In this document: in pieces, positions 52,571 through 61,284 of the stretch | Layout of the letters: each line of letters starts with the position of its first letter | Numbering within the stretch: the stretch's first letter is position 1 | Assembly: GCF_024519465.1 (NCBI RefSeq) | Contig: NZ_JALJRW010000001.1 | Span: forward strand, 186,001-250,000 | Direction: 5' to 3' | DNA: 64,000 nt | Origin: Stenotrophomonas sp. Ste86 | GTDB lineage: Bacteria > Pseudomonadota > Gammaproteobacteria > Xanthomonadales > Xanthomonadaceae | The notes under the pieces: generated by a model | Databases searched by the model: none | Seen by the model: the letters and a program-made list of their open reading frames with translations, nothing else | What the model was told of the DNA's origin: nothing | Made by a program: the position numbers and the translations under genes

Positions 52571-54748
52571 CTACGGCGCCGACCCACTGGCCGGCAACAA
52601 CCGCGGCTGCTGGTCATACCACTCGCGCGCGCCCGCCAGGTGCCACTTGCGCTGCTGGCCCTGCAGCTCGATCCCGGCACCCAGCACGCCCCAGCGCAGG
52701 TACAGATCCCCCCGCCGCTGCGCATGTGCAAGGTCGAGCCGGGCGCGCAACGACAGGCGTTCGTTCTCGGCCTGCAGATCCTCCACGCGCAGCTCGCCAC
52801 TGCGCCAGCGCAGCTGACCGCTGGCCTGCACCTCGCCCGAATCCAGCAGGCCCAGCACCCAGCGTGGATAGGCGCTGCGCTCGGCGAACACGCCCAGCAA
52901 CGGCCCGGCATCGCGCAGGCGCAGATCGGCTTGGGCATCCACCTGGAACGGCGCGGCCGCATCGATATGGCCCTTGCGCACTGCCACCGTTCCCCACCAG
53001 TTCTCTTCACCGCCCGCATCGCCGACACGGATATTGCGCAGATCGATCGTGGTACCGCCCAGGTCGAATTGTTTGGCATCGAAGTCGGCCCGCTGCACGC
53101 GCGCCTTCAGGCGTGCATCACCGCGCATGGCGATGCCGGCCACCTGCAACTGCGCACCGCGTCCCCGCAGGTCGGCCCGGCCGGTGCCAACACGACCGGA
53201 GGAATCCATTTCGACATCGCCACTGAGCAGGCCGGTGCCCCCGAGCAGGCGCACGTTGTCGTTGCCCAGGTAGCGGTTGTAGGCGGTCAGGTCCGGCACC
53301 CGCGCATCGTTGAAGCGCAGGCGCGCGCGCATGCCGTCACGCAACTGCTGCAGGCGGGCGTCCCCGCGCAGGGTCAGGGCCATCGCGCGCCCATCGAACA
53401 ACAACGCCTTGGGCGCGTTCGTCGGCGCGGCCAGGAACTGCGGAATCCTCACGTCCAGCTGCGCCTGGGCCGGCGCGCCCGCCACGATGCTGCCGTGTGC
53501 GTTGGCATCGCCGCGCAGACGTACACCGGCCACCTCGGCCACGGCTGCCACCTGCGGAATGTCCAGCGTGCTGCCCGGCGCGAGCTGGCCGTCGGCGATC
53601 TTCAGGTCGCCCTCCAGCAGCCCGCCACCATCCAGGTGGAACCATGGCTTGCGCACGAACAGATCGGCGATCCAGTTCAACGACTCGAACTTCCACGCGC
53701 CCTGCACCTGCCCGGACAAGCGGGGCAGCAGCTCGGCCGGCGCCCGGAACGGAATCTTCGTGCCGGTCACGCGCAGGTCGGCATGCAGTTCACTGCCGGT
53801 TTCCGGATCCCGCGGCAGCCGCGCCTGCACCCGCATGTCCTGCGCCACATCCAGCTGCAGGGACAGCAAGCCCCGGTCATCGGCATCGATGCCGGCATGC
53901 ACCGGCACCCGCCACACCACCCGGCTGCCGGCCTGCAACGCGCCCTGGTCCAGCACCACATCGGCATTGAGCCGCGCGTTCGATGGGGCGCTGCCCACCT
54001 TGACATGCGGGCCGCCGGTGTCGATTTCCAACGCCTGGCTGCGCGCATCGATCTGCAGCTGCGCCCAGGTGATCTCGAACTTGCGCAGCCCCGGCGCCTG
54101 GTCACGATAGTGACGCGGGAAGTGGAAGCGTGCGCCAAGATGCGCCTCGTCCAGCACCTTCACCCCGTCGAAACTGACTGTCGCCTGCTCGAAGCCGGCG
54201 GTGGAATCGAACAGTTCCGACGGCCCGCCCTTGAGCTGCTTGAGGAAGCCGACGTTGCCATGCCCTTGCCCCACGATCAGCAGCTTGCCGAACTGGCCGC
54301 TGCGGATGGAATCACTGTGGATCGCGTCGAAACGCAGCGTCCAGCCCCGATCACTGCGCGGCGGTGGCGGGATCGCCTTGTCCACCCGCTGGATGTCCGC
54401 TTCCACGCCCATGGCATCGATGCGCGGGATCCGCACCTCACGGCGGAACAGCGCCACCAGGTCGATCCAGGCGCTGGCCCGGTCGGCGCGGAAGATGTAC
54501 ACCGTATGCCCGGCCTGCCCGCGCATGCGGATGTTCCACACGATGGCCTGGCCCGGCAGCACGGTGAGCGCCGGCCCGGTCTGCATGGTGAATTTTTCAG
54601 GCTTGCGGTTGGTGACCGCATCGAACAGCGGCGTATTGAGGAACACGTTGCCGGCGATCAGATACAGCGCGTAGAGCGCCAGCAACGAGAACAACGCCAG
54701 GCGCCACGGCCGGGGCCAGCGCTGGACGCGCTCGGGAATCAGGGGCAT
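52571..54748 (-). CDS. AsmA/DUF748-like envelope protein
   Basis: A 725-residue protein with one N-terminal membrane segment (LALFSLLALYALYLIAGNVF, about residues 15-40) and a long periplasmic beta-rich region. Motifs of the AsmA/DUF748/TamB-like type include LVALFRREVRIPRIDAMGVE, KFEITWAQLQIDARSQALEI, SALSLQL-like strands, a repeated pattern of LDxG-type strands, and RGDANAHGSIVAGAPAQAQL. Such proteins form long hydrophobic grooves that may carry phospholipids between the envelope membranes. The family assignment is moderate. It is bracketed by inverted SMAG pairs on both sides. Confidence 0.68.
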   Translation of the reverse strand: MPLIPERVQRWPRPWRLALFSLLALYALYLIAGNVFLNTPLFDAVTNRKPEKFTMQTGPALTVLPGQAIVWNIRMRGQAGHTVYIFRADRASAWIDLVALFRREVRIPRIDAMGVEADIQRVDKAIPPPPRSDRGWTLRFDAIHSDSIRSGQFGKLLIVGQGHGNVGFLKQLKGGPSELFDSTAGFEQATVSFDGVKVLDEAHLGARFHFPRHYRDQAPGLRKFEITWAQLQIDARSQALEIDTGGPHVKVGSAPSNARLNADVVLDQGALQAGSRVVWRVPVHAGIDADDRGLLSLQLDVAQDMRVQARLPRDPETGSELHADLRVTGTKIPFRAPAELLPRLSGQVQGAWKFESLNWIADLFVRKPWFHLDGGGLLEGDLKIADGQLAPGSTLDIPQVAAVAEVAGVRLRGDANAHGSIVAGAPAQAQLDVRIPQFLAAPTNAPKALLFDGRAMALTLRGDARLQQLRDGMRARLRFNDARVPDLTAYNRYLGNDNVRLLGGTGLLSGDVEMDSSGRVGTGRADLRGRGAQLQVAGIAMRGDARLKARVQRADFDAKQFDLGGTTIDLRNIRVGDAGGEENWWGTVAVRKGHIDAAAPFQVDAQADLRLRDAGPLLGVFAERSAYPRWVLGLLDSGEVQASGQLRWRSGELRVEDLQAENERLSLRARLDLAHAQRRGDLYLRWGVLGAGIELQGQQRKWHLAGAREWYDQQPRLLPASGSAP

Positions 54749-54829
54749 GTAGGTAGGCGCGGGGCAGCAGAATGACCCGTGCACTATCGCCATCGGGCTG
54801 GCGCAGTCGCGTGAAGGCCCACTGCGTCG

Positions 54830-54905
54830 GTAGAGGCACGCCATGCGTGGCTGGCCTCCGTTGCCGCGTCATGAGCGCTGCCAGCCACGCATGGCGTGGC
54901 TCTAC
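54830..54905. repeat. Inverted pair of SMAG-type repeats
   Basis: Unit 54830-54852 (plus, GTAGAGGCACGC-CAT-GCGTGGCT, one change from the consensus) and unit 54883-54905 (minus, GTAGAGCCACGC-CAT-GCGTGGCT) face each other across 30 bp. The core hairpin is the same as in the pair at 52440-52555. Confidence 0.88.
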
Positions 54906-54953
54906 CACCGGGCACCGCCCCAAGCTTCCAGCCGGCGCACGCCCCTACCGGCC

Positions 54954-55346
54954 TCAGTCCGGCAGCTTTGCAATCACCTTGATCTCCACATCGAACCCAT
55001 ACAGCCACGTCACCCCGATTCCGGTCAGGGTCGGGTACGGCGCCTGGCCCCAGTACTCGGGCACGATCGCCCACACCCGCTCGAAGATCCGCTCCGGATC
55101 GACCAGGAACACGGTCACATCGACTACGTCCTCGAAGGTACAGCCGGCAGCCCCCAGTACCGCGTTGAGGTTGTCGAACGCACGCCGCACCTGGTCCTCG
55201 AGCACCGGCTCGGGCGAGCCGTCCTCGCGGCTGCCGACCTGGCCGGAGACGAACAGGAAGCCATTGGCACGCACCGCCGGCGAATAGCGGTTGCGCTCGT
55301 ACAGGGCCTGCCGGCCCGGCGGAAAGACCACGTCACGGGTTGCCAT
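54954..55346 (-). CDS. RidA family protein
   Basis: A 130-residue Rid/YjgF-family protein. The start is MATRDVVFPPGRQALYERNR; GFLFVSGQVGSREDGSPEPV, QVRRAFDNLNAVLGAAGCTF, EDVVDVTVFLVDPERIF and the end LTGIGVTWLYGFDVEIKVIA follow. RidA proteins deaminate reactive enamines/imines. The arginine used by canonical RidA near the C-terminal P-x-R motif is not seen here (YPTLTGIGVTWL), so it may belong to another Rid subgroup. It is divergent from a LysR regulator. Confidence 0.88.
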   Translation of the reverse strand: MATRDVVFPPGRQALYERNRYSPAVRANGFLFVSGQVGSREDGSPEPVLEDQVRRAFDNLNAVLGAAGCTFEDVVDVTVFLVDPERIFERVWAIVPEYWGQAPYPTLTGIGVTWLYGFDVEIKVIAKLPD

Positions 55347-55438
55347 CGTTTTCTCCCGGGCCGGTGGCCCGTTGTTGTGATGCCACTACGGTAGAGGCCG
55401 CGCCGGCCTGGATAAACGCCCCAGACCGACCATCACTA

Positions 55439-55453
55439 TTTGTAGAATCCAAA
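55439..55453. promoter_or_regulatory. Candidate LysR-type operator between ridA-like and lysR genes
   Basis: TTTG-TAGAATC-CAAA: 4-bp arms flanking seven bases, with a further AT-rich context (ACTATTTG ... CAAACAAT). It sits in the 131-bp gap between the divergent starts. The arms are short, so this is only suggestive. Confidence 0.45.
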
Positions 55454-55477
55454 CAATCCCACCCCGTAAGGCGCCCC

Positions 55478-56404
55478 ATGGACCGCTTCGATGCAATGCA
55501 GGCCTTCGTGCGCGTGGTGGAAACCGGCAGCTTCACCAAGGCGGCCCAGACCCTGCAGCTGAGCCGCACCACCGTCACCCAACTGGTCCAGCAACTGGAG
55601 GCGCGGCTGCGGGTGCGCCTGCTCAACCGCACCACCCGCCAGGTCAACGTCACCGCTGACGGCGCGGCGTACTACGAACGGGTGGTGCGCCTGCTGGCCG
55701 ACATCGACGATGCCGACACCAGCCTGTCCGGCGCTGCCGCCCTGCCACGCGGACGCCTGCGCATCGACGTGCCCGCGCCGCTCGCACGCCTGGTGCTGGT
55801 CCCCGCCCTGCCCGACTTCCTGGCCCGCTACCCGGACATCCAGCTCGATCTGGGCGTGAGTGATCGCAACATCGACCTGATCGGTGAGAACGTGGACGCG
55901 GTGATCCGCGGCGGCCCGATCACCGATCAGTCGCTGGTCGCCCGCCGCATCGGCGACCTGCAGGCCGGCATCCACGCGGCACCGGCCTATCTGGACCAGG
56001 CGGGTATCCCCGACCACCCGCGCGCCCTGATCGACAGCCACCACCGCATCGTCGGCTACCTGCGCTCGCGCAACGGCAAGGTGCTTCCCTACACGATGCA
56101 GCGTGGCGAAGAACGCATCACCGTGCAGGGCCGCCACCGGCTGGCACTGGACGACGGCAACGCCTATCTCGCCGCCGGTGTGGCCGGGTTGGGCCTGCTA
56201 TGGCTGCCTACCTACATGGCCGCCCCGCACGTGGCCAATGGCGAACTGGTGCGCGTGTTCGCGGACTGGCACCTCGAGCCGATGCCGCTGTATGTTGCGT
56301 TTCCGCCGAACCGGCATGTCAGCGTCAAACTGCGGGTGTTCATCGACTGGGTGGCCGGGTTGATGGCCACGCAGGCGCCGGTCGACACCCTGCCCCAGCG
56401 CTGA
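55478..56404 (+). CDS. LysR family transcriptional regulator
   Basis: A 308-residue regulator of the CrgA-like group: winged helix MDRFDAMQAFVRVVETGSFT, KAAQTLQLSRTTVTQLVQQL, RLLNRTTRQVNVTADGAAYY; effector domain from about residue 90 (GRLRIDVPAPLARLVLVPAL, SDRNIDLIGENVDAVIRGGP, VAGLGLLWLPTYMAA). The ATG at 55478 is preferred. It is divergent from the RidA-family gene and probably regulates it and itself; the effector is not known. Confidence 0.9.
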   Translation: MDRFDAMQAFVRVVETGSFTKAAQTLQLSRTTVTQLVQQLEARLRVRLLNRTTRQVNVTADGAAYYERVVRLLADIDDADTSLSGAAALPRGRLRIDVPAPLARLVLVPALPDFLARYPDIQLDLGVSDRNIDLIGENVDAVIRGGPITDQSLVARRIGDLQAGIHAAPAYLDQAGIPDHPRALIDSHHRIVGYLRSRNGKVLPYTMQRGEERITVQGRHRLALDDGNAYLAAGVAGLGLLWLPTYMAAPHVANGELVRVFADWHLEPMPLYVAFPPNRHVSVKLRVFIDWVAGLMATQAPVDTLPQR

Positions 56405-56437
56405 GCGCTTACGCCGACAGCCCCACCAGGAAACCCC

Positions 56438-56809
56438 ATGCACCACCGCTGCTGCATCGCACTGTTTGCCGGCCTCGTCCTGGGCAGCACGGCACTGGCC
56501 CAGACCCCGGAACCGAGCCGGGACCCGCTGCTGACCGCATTGCTCGACTGCCATTTCGCCTACGCCCAGCAGCATTCCCGCAGCAGCGCCAGCGCCACCG
56601 AGATCGCCCTTGCCGCGGCATCGCACTGCGAACCGGCGCTGCAGGCGGCGGGGCTGGACACCTACCAACGTGCGCTTGCCGCTGGCCTTCCCGCCGACAG
56701 CGCCGAGGCGTCGCGGTTGAAGATGCTGGATGAACTGCGCGCGATGCTGCCCGGCTTCACCGTGGACAAGGTGATCGGGTTCCGTTCCGCCGCCGACGCC
56801 GACCAGTGA
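56438..56809 (+). CDS. Small secreted protein of unknown function
   Basis: A 123-residue exported protein with a signal peptide (CCIALFAGLVLGSTALAQ). The mature part is mostly helical (LLTALLDCHFAYAQQHSRSS, EIALAAASHCEPALQAAGLD) with two cysteines that may bond. No family was recognised. It lies 33 bp after the LysR gene in the same direction and is convergent with an HxlR regulator. Confidence 0.62.
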   Translation: MHHRCCIALFAGLVLGSTALAQTPEPSRDPLLTALLDCHFAYAQQHSRSSASATEIALAAASHCEPALQAAGLDTYQRALAAGLPADSAEASRLKMLDELRAMLPGFTVDKVIGFRSAADADQ

Positions 56810-56835
56810 ATCCACGCACGTGATGCACGCATCGG

Positions 56836-57180
56836 TCAGCGCACCGCGTCCGCATCGACGACGGCCGCACGCGCCTTGACCCACAACCCGAACACCTGCA
56901 TCACCTCCACCACCGGCTGCAACCGCCGCCCGTCCTCGGTCAGCGCGTATTCCACCTTGACCGGCACCGTCGGATACACGGTACGGCTGACCAGCCCGGC
57001 CGCTTCAAGTGCACGCAGGTCCAGGGTCAGCATGCGCTGGGAAATGGCGGGAATGTCGCGGCGCAGATCGTTGAAGCGCTTCGGCCCATCGAGCAGGTAA
57101 GAGGCGATCAGCAGCCGCCAGCGCCCGCCGAGCAGGCGCATGGCTTCTTCCACCGAGCAGCCGGAGACGGTGTCTTTCAT
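56836..57180 (-). CDS. HxlR family transcriptional regulator
   Basis: A 114-residue winged-helix regulator: KDTVSGCSVEEAMRLLGGRW with the hallmark cysteine, LLIASYLLDGPKRFNDLRRD, IPAISQRMLTLDLRALEAAG, and the wing VKVEYALTEDGRRLQPVVEV. It is divergent from a glutathione S-transferase gene, a common pairing for electrophile defence. An AT-rich palindrome AGGTA...TACCT lies between the two starts. Confidence 0.92.
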   Translation of the reverse strand: MKDTVSGCSVEEAMRLLGGRWRLLIASYLLDGPKRFNDLRRDIPAISQRMLTLDLRALEAAGLVSRTVYPTVPVKVEYALTEDGRRLQPVVEVMQVFGLWVKARAAVVDADAVR

Positions 57181-57200
57181 CGAAGGGTCCAGAAGGCGGG

Positions 57201-57219
57201 AGGTAACAATTATGTACCT
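57201..57219. promoter_or_regulatory. Candidate HxlR operator
   Basis: AGGTA-ACAATTATG-TACCT: an inverted repeat with 5-bp arms and an AT-rich centre, 21 bp upstream of the HxlR start and about 100 bp upstream of the GST start. It fits HxlR-type sites in placement and AT content. Confidence 0.6.
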
Positions 57220-57317
57220 ACACCACAGGATAGTGCCTTCTTCCGTTTTTATACCGCGCTCCTAGAATGCGGCAGGACGCCTCACGCAGAGGCCCCCTCC
57301 CCGTCCTGGATACCGCA

Positions 57318-57962
57318 ATGAAGCTCTATTACCTGCCCGCCGCCTGCTCGCTCGCCGCACACATCGTGCTCAACGAACTCGGCATCGCCGCCACGCTGGT
57401 CAAGGTCGATCACCGCACCCATCGCACCGCCGACGGCGATGACTACCTGCGGGTCAATCCACTTGGCTACGTGCCGGCGCTGGAACTGGACGACGGCAGC
57501 GTGCTGCGCGAAGGCGCGGCGATCCTGCAGTTCCTCGCCGACCAGCATCCGGCCAGCGCACTGGCACCAGCGAACGGCACGCTGGCGCGCTACCGCCTGC
57601 AGGAATGGCTGAGCTTCCTCGCCACCGAGATCCACAAGGGATTCATCCCCCTGCTGTACGCCACCGCCGCCGGCAAGTATGTGGACACCGCACGGCCGAA
57701 GCTCGCGCAACGTGTCGCCTGGATCGACGCGCAACTGGCCGAACGCGATTACCTCACCGGCGACACCTTCAGCGTCGCCGACGCCTACCTGTTCGCCCTG
57801 GTTGGCTGGGGCCAGGCGGCGTGGCTGACCTCGTACTACAAGGCCGACATCCACTTCGATGCGCTGGCCAATCTGCAGCGCTGGTATCAGCGCGTGCAGG
57901 CCCGCCCCTCGGTGCGCACCGCGCTGGAACGCGAGGGCCTGGCCGCGCCCGACGCGGCGTGA
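57318..57962 (+). CDS. Glutathione S-transferase (beta-class-like)
   Basis: A 214-residue GST. It starts MKLYYLPAACSLAAHIVLNE, the beta-class pattern with Cys in the active-site helix, followed by VNPLGYVPALELDDGSVLRE (thioredoxin-like domain, cis-proline in YVPAL) and DYLTGDTFSVADAYLFALVG in the helical domain. It conjugates glutathione to electrophiles; the specific substrate is unknown. The ATG at 57318 is preferred to an upstream one at 57267. It is divergent from the HxlR regulator. Confidence 0.93.
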   Translation: MKLYYLPAACSLAAHIVLNELGIAATLVKVDHRTHRTADGDDYLRVNPLGYVPALELDDGSVLREGAAILQFLADQHPASALAPANGTLARYRLQEWLSFLATEIHKGFIPLLYATAAGKYVDTARPKLAQRVAWIDAQLAERDYLTGDTFSVADAYLFALVGWGQAAWLTSYYKADIHFDALANLQRWYQRVQARPSVRTALEREGLAAPDAA

Positions 57963-58022
57963 TCCGCGCTCCCCCGGAACCACCGCGCCCCCTCTGATGC
58001 AGTGCCCGGACGACCGGTGCGC

Positions 58023-58397
58023 TCAGCGCGACTGCACGGCCACGGCCACATCGTCGCGCCCACGCGGCAGCGGCGCGATCGCCAGCGTGTCGCCGGTGCA
58101 CACATCCACCCCGTGATAGACCGCGCGCCGGCCATTGCGGAACTGCAGCCGCACATCGAACCGGCAACCGGCCTCGCCCAGGCGCACGGTGGCGCTGCCG
58201 CCGCCCCCGTCGAGCCTGTCGATCGGTCGGGCGACGTATGCACCGCTGCCGGCCGGGGCCACCTCCAGCGCGACGACGCTGTCATGGGCGCGGTTGAGGA
58301 GGCCGAGGTAACGTGCATCGCCGGCCCGCGCCGGAGCGGTCACCAACAGCGGAATCAAGCACAGCGAAGCGATCAGGACAGGGCGGATCAGGAACAT
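58023..58397 (-). CDS. Small secreted protein of unknown function
   Basis: A 124-residue exported protein with a signal peptide (LIASLCLIPLLVTAPARAGD). The mature part (RYLGLLNRAHDSVVALEVAP, GSATVRLGEAGCRFDVRLQF, AVYHGVDVCTGDTLAIAPLP) has two cysteines and a beta-rich outline, possibly a small immunoglobulin-like fold. GGAG precedes the ATG at 58397. No family was recognised; it stands divergent from the sensor kinase gene. Confidence 0.65.
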   Translation of the reverse strand: MFLIRPVLIASLCLIPLLVTAPARAGDARYLGLLNRAHDSVVALEVAPAGSGAYVARPIDRLDGGGGSATVRLGEAGCRFDVRLQFRNGRRAVYHGVDVCTGDTLAIAPLPRGRDDVAVAVQSR

Positions 58398-58581
58398 GGC
58401 GGCATCTCCGTAGCGGTGAAGGACGTCCGTATCAGGCACCGGCCATCGCCCGCCGCCAATCGATCCGGGACCAATCGTCGCCACGCGCGGGCCAATCGTA
58501 ATGGGCCGTCATGGCGCTTCCCGCCCCCTCCCCCCGCGCCTAAGATGCCCCTTGCCGCACACCCGCGGCGCAGGACCGACC

Positions 58582-59706
58582 ATGCTCATCCGCCTTGGCA
58601 GCACCCAGATCCGCCTGTCCCGCTACATCGCCCTATGGACGCTGGTGGCGCTGGTGTTCGCCATGCAGAACGCGATCAACGTCGGCATGCCCCGCACCAA
58701 CTGGCCGTTCTGGGATCTGGCCCGCTGGTCGCTGATCCAGTGGTACACCTGGGGCGCCCTGGCACCGACGGTGTTCCGCCTGGCCGAACGTTTCCCGGTG
58801 CGCGGCACGCTGCGCTTCCACGGTCTGGGCGCGCAGGTGCTGGCCAGCCTGTGCGTCACCTTCGCCGCGATGGTGCTGGGCGCGCTGGTCTCCACCCTGT
58901 TCGAACCCAGCGGGTTCGCCGAGCAGCTCGGGTATTTCCTGGAACAGCACTTCGCCATTGGCCTGCTGACCTACTGGACGCTGTTTGCGATCCAGCAGGC
59001 GCTGCATTTCCACGCCGAGAAGGCCCAGCGCGAACTGGAAGCCAGCCAGCTGGCCACCGAGCTGGCGCAGTCGCGTCTGCTCGCGTTGAAGTCGCAGCTG
59101 CAGCCGCATTTCCTGTTCAACACGCTGCACGCGATCATTACCCTGCTCGACGAGGACAAGCTGTCGGCCGAAGACATGCTGCTGCGCCTGAGTGAGCTGC
59201 TGCGTGCGTTCCTGGAGGACTACGACGGCCAGGAAATCAGCCTGCGCCAGGAGCTGGACCTGATCGAACTCTACCTGGGCATCCAGCGCGTGCGCTTCAA
59301 GGACCGCCTCACCACCCGCACCTACATCGCCCCGGACACGCTGGAGTGCGCCGTACCGAGCCTGATCCTGCAGCCGCTGGTGGAGAACGCCCTGCGCCAT
59401 GGCATTGGCCAACGCGTGGGCAGCGACACCATCGAGATCGAGGCGCGGCGTGACGGCGACGCGCTGTGCATCGAAGTGCGCAACCGCAACAGCACCCTCT
59501 CCGCCGAGCCGACCGCCTCGGCCGGCCATGGCATCGGCATGTCCAACACGCGATTGCGCCTGCAGGAACTCTACGGCGATGCCGCCGAGGTGCGCCTGGA
59601 CATGATGTGGCCCGAAGGCGTGGTGTGCCGCATCCGCGTGCCGTTCCGTGTGCTGGAAAGCGCCGAGGATGCACCCGAATTCAACCCCGGCCTGTCGCCG
59701 GCATGA
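58582..59706 (+). CDS. LytS-type sensor histidine kinase
   Basis: A 374-residue inner-membrane kinase with four predicted membrane segments (residues about 15-145: YIALWTLVALVFAMQNAINV, LIQWYTWGALAPTVF, LASLCVTFAAMVLGALV, FAIGLLTYWTLFAIQQ). The dimerisation domain has the phospho-accepting His in LKSQLQPHFLFNTLHAI, the ATP domain the N box PSLILQPLVENALRHGIGQ and the G box GHGIGMSNTRLRLQELYG. There is no extracellular sensor domain. It is coupled (ATGA) to the LytTR regulator. The stimulus and targets are unknown. Confidence 0.93.
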   Translation: MLIRLGSTQIRLSRYIALWTLVALVFAMQNAINVGMPRTNWPFWDLARWSLIQWYTWGALAPTVFRLAERFPVRGTLRFHGLGAQVLASLCVTFAAMVLGALVSTLFEPSGFAEQLGYFLEQHFAIGLLTYWTLFAIQQALHFHAEKAQRELEASQLATELAQSRLLALKSQLQPHFLFNTLHAIITLLDEDKLSAEDMLLRLSELLRAFLEDYDGQEISLRQELDLIELYLGIQRVRFKDRLTTRTYIAPDTLECAVPSLILQPLVENALRHGIGQRVGSDTIEIEARRDGDALCIEVRNRNSTLSAEPTASAGHGIGMSNTRLRLQELYGDAAEVRLDMMWPEGVVCRIRVPFRVLESAEDAPEFNPGLSPA

Positions 59707-60488
59707 CCCTCACCGCGCTGGTGGTGGATGACGAGCCGATCGCGCGCCACGCGATCGTGCGCCTGCTGCGCGACGATGCCGATATCGAGATCGTCGGCGA
59801 GTGCGGCGATGGCGTCTCGGCGGTGGCCGCGATCCGCAATCAATCCCCGGACCTGGTGTTCCTGGACATCCAGATGCCGGCCATCAACGGCATGGACGTG
59901 GTCGCCACCATCGGTGCCGAGCGCATGCCCGCCACCGTGTTCGTCACCGCGTACGAGCAGTACGCGGTCAAGGCCTTCGAGGCCAACGCCATCGATTACC
60001 TGGTCAAGCCGTTCAGCCGCGAGCGCTTCGCCGCCACCCTGCAGCGTGCAAAGCACCGGCTGTCGGCCGCCAGTGGCGTCGGCGCGCAGGCCTCGGTGCA
60101 GATCCTGCAGGCACTGGATGCGCTGCGCCAGCGCGAGGACTACCTGCAACGCATTCCGGTGCGGGTGGACGAGCACGTGGTGCTGATCGCGGTGGACGAC
60201 ATCGTCTGGATCAAGGCCGCGCGCAACATCGTGGAAATCCACCTGGTCGACCGCGTGCACGAGCTGCGCGAAACCATGGCGACGTTGGCCGCGCGGCTGG
60301 ACCCGCGCCATTTCGCCCGGGTGCACCGCTCGGCGATCGTCAACGTGCGTCGGGTCAAGGCCATCCATCCCTGGTTCAACGGCCACCACGTGGTCACCAT
60401 GGATACCGGCCAACAGCTGCGCATGAGCCGCTACCAGAACGAGGCCTTCCTCAAGCTGGTGTCCACGCGCAGCGGCGACATCGGCTAG
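59703..60488 (+). CDS. LytTR family response regulator
   Basis: A 261-residue regulator. The receiver domain holds VVDDEPIARHAIVRLL, the phospho-acceptor Asp55 in LVFLDIQMP, TAYEQYAVKAFEANAIDYLV and the conserved Lys of LVKPF. The LytTR DNA-binding domain spans about residues 155-255 (RVDEHVVLIAVDDIVWIKAA, HFARVHRSAIVNVRRVKAI, QLRMSRYQNEAFL). It overlaps the kinase stop by four bases, forming one two-component unit (AlgR/LytR group). Confidence 0.94.
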   Translation: MTLTALVVDDEPIARHAIVRLLRDDADIEIVGECGDGVSAVAAIRNQSPDLVFLDIQMPAINGMDVVATIGAERMPATVFVTAYEQYAVKAFEANAIDYLVKPFSRERFAATLQRAKHRLSAASGVGAQASVQILQALDALRQREDYLQRIPVRVDEHVVLIAVDDIVWIKAARNIVEIHLVDRVHELRETMATLAARLDPRHFARVHRSAIVNVRRVKAIHPWFNGHHVVTMDTGQQLRMSRYQNEAFLKLVSTRSGDIG

Positions 60489-60516
60489 CGCCGGGTTGTG
60501 CCCGACCGGGTCGCCA

Positions 60517-61284
60517 TCAGCGTCCCGTCTGCTCACCCGCACGCAGCGTCAACACCTCCACCCCATCGGCAGTGACCAGCACCGTATGCTCGGCCTGCGC
60601 GGACAGCTTGCCGTCGCGCGTGGTCACCGTCCAGCCGTCCTCGCTCATGTCGATGGCCGCGCGGCCCTGGTTGATCATCGGCTCGATGGTGAAGGTCATG
60701 CCTTCCTCCAGTTCCAGCCCATCGCCGCGGCGACCGTAATGCAGCACCTGCGGCTCTTCGTGCATTTCCCGGCCGATGCCGTGCCCGCAGAACTCCTTGA
60801 CCACGCTGTAGCCGTGCGCCTTGGCATGCTGCTGGATCGCAAAGCCGATATCGCCCAGCGTCGCGCCCGGACGCACCACGCCGATGCCTTTCCACATCGC
60901 CTCGCGGGTGACCCGCACCAGCCGCTTGGCCGCGTAGTCCACCTCGCCGATCAGGTAGGTCTTGCTGGCGTCGGCGATGTAGCCGTCCTTCTCCAGCGTG
61001 ATGTCCAGGTTGACGATGCTGCCGCTGCGCAGGACGTCATCGGCCGACGGCACGCCGTGGCAGACCACCCGGTCGATGGAGCTGTTCAACACGTAGGCGA
61101 AACCATACTGGCCCTTGCTGGCCGGCCGCGCGTGCAGCTGATCGACGATGAAGCGTTCCACCCAGTCGTTGACCTGCAGCGTGCTCATGCCTTCCAGCGG
61201 CAGCGTATCCAACGCCTCGAACACCTGTGCCAGCAGACGCCCGGATGCGCGCATCAACGCCTGCTCTTCAGCGGTCTTGATCAT
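60517..61284 (-). CDS. map: Type I methionine aminopeptidase
   Basis: A 255-residue metalloenzyme that removes initiator methionine. The opening IKTAEEQALMRASGRLLAQV is typical; metal ligands are in SIVNLDITLEKDGYIADASK (two Asp), GHGIGREMHEEPQVLHYG (His) and GMTFTIEPMINQG (Glu) with a final Glu in LSAQAEHTVLVT. All expected ligands are present. It overlaps the upstream ParD-like gene by four bases, so the two are co-translated. A housekeeping map usually sits near rpsB/tsf in this family, so this may be the second, paralogous copy. Confidence 0.94.
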   Translation of the reverse strand: MIKTAEEQALMRASGRLLAQVFEALDTLPLEGMSTLQVNDWVERFIVDQLHARPASKGQYGFAYVLNSSIDRVVCHGVPSADDVLRSGSIVNLDITLEKDGYIADASKTYLIGEVDYAAKRLVRVTREAMWKGIGVVRPGATLGDIGFAIQQHAKAHGYSVVKEFCGHGIGREMHEEPQVLHYGRRGDGLELEEGMTFTIEPMINQGRAAIDMSEDGWTVTTRDGKLSAQAEHTVLVTADGVEVLTLRAGEQTGR

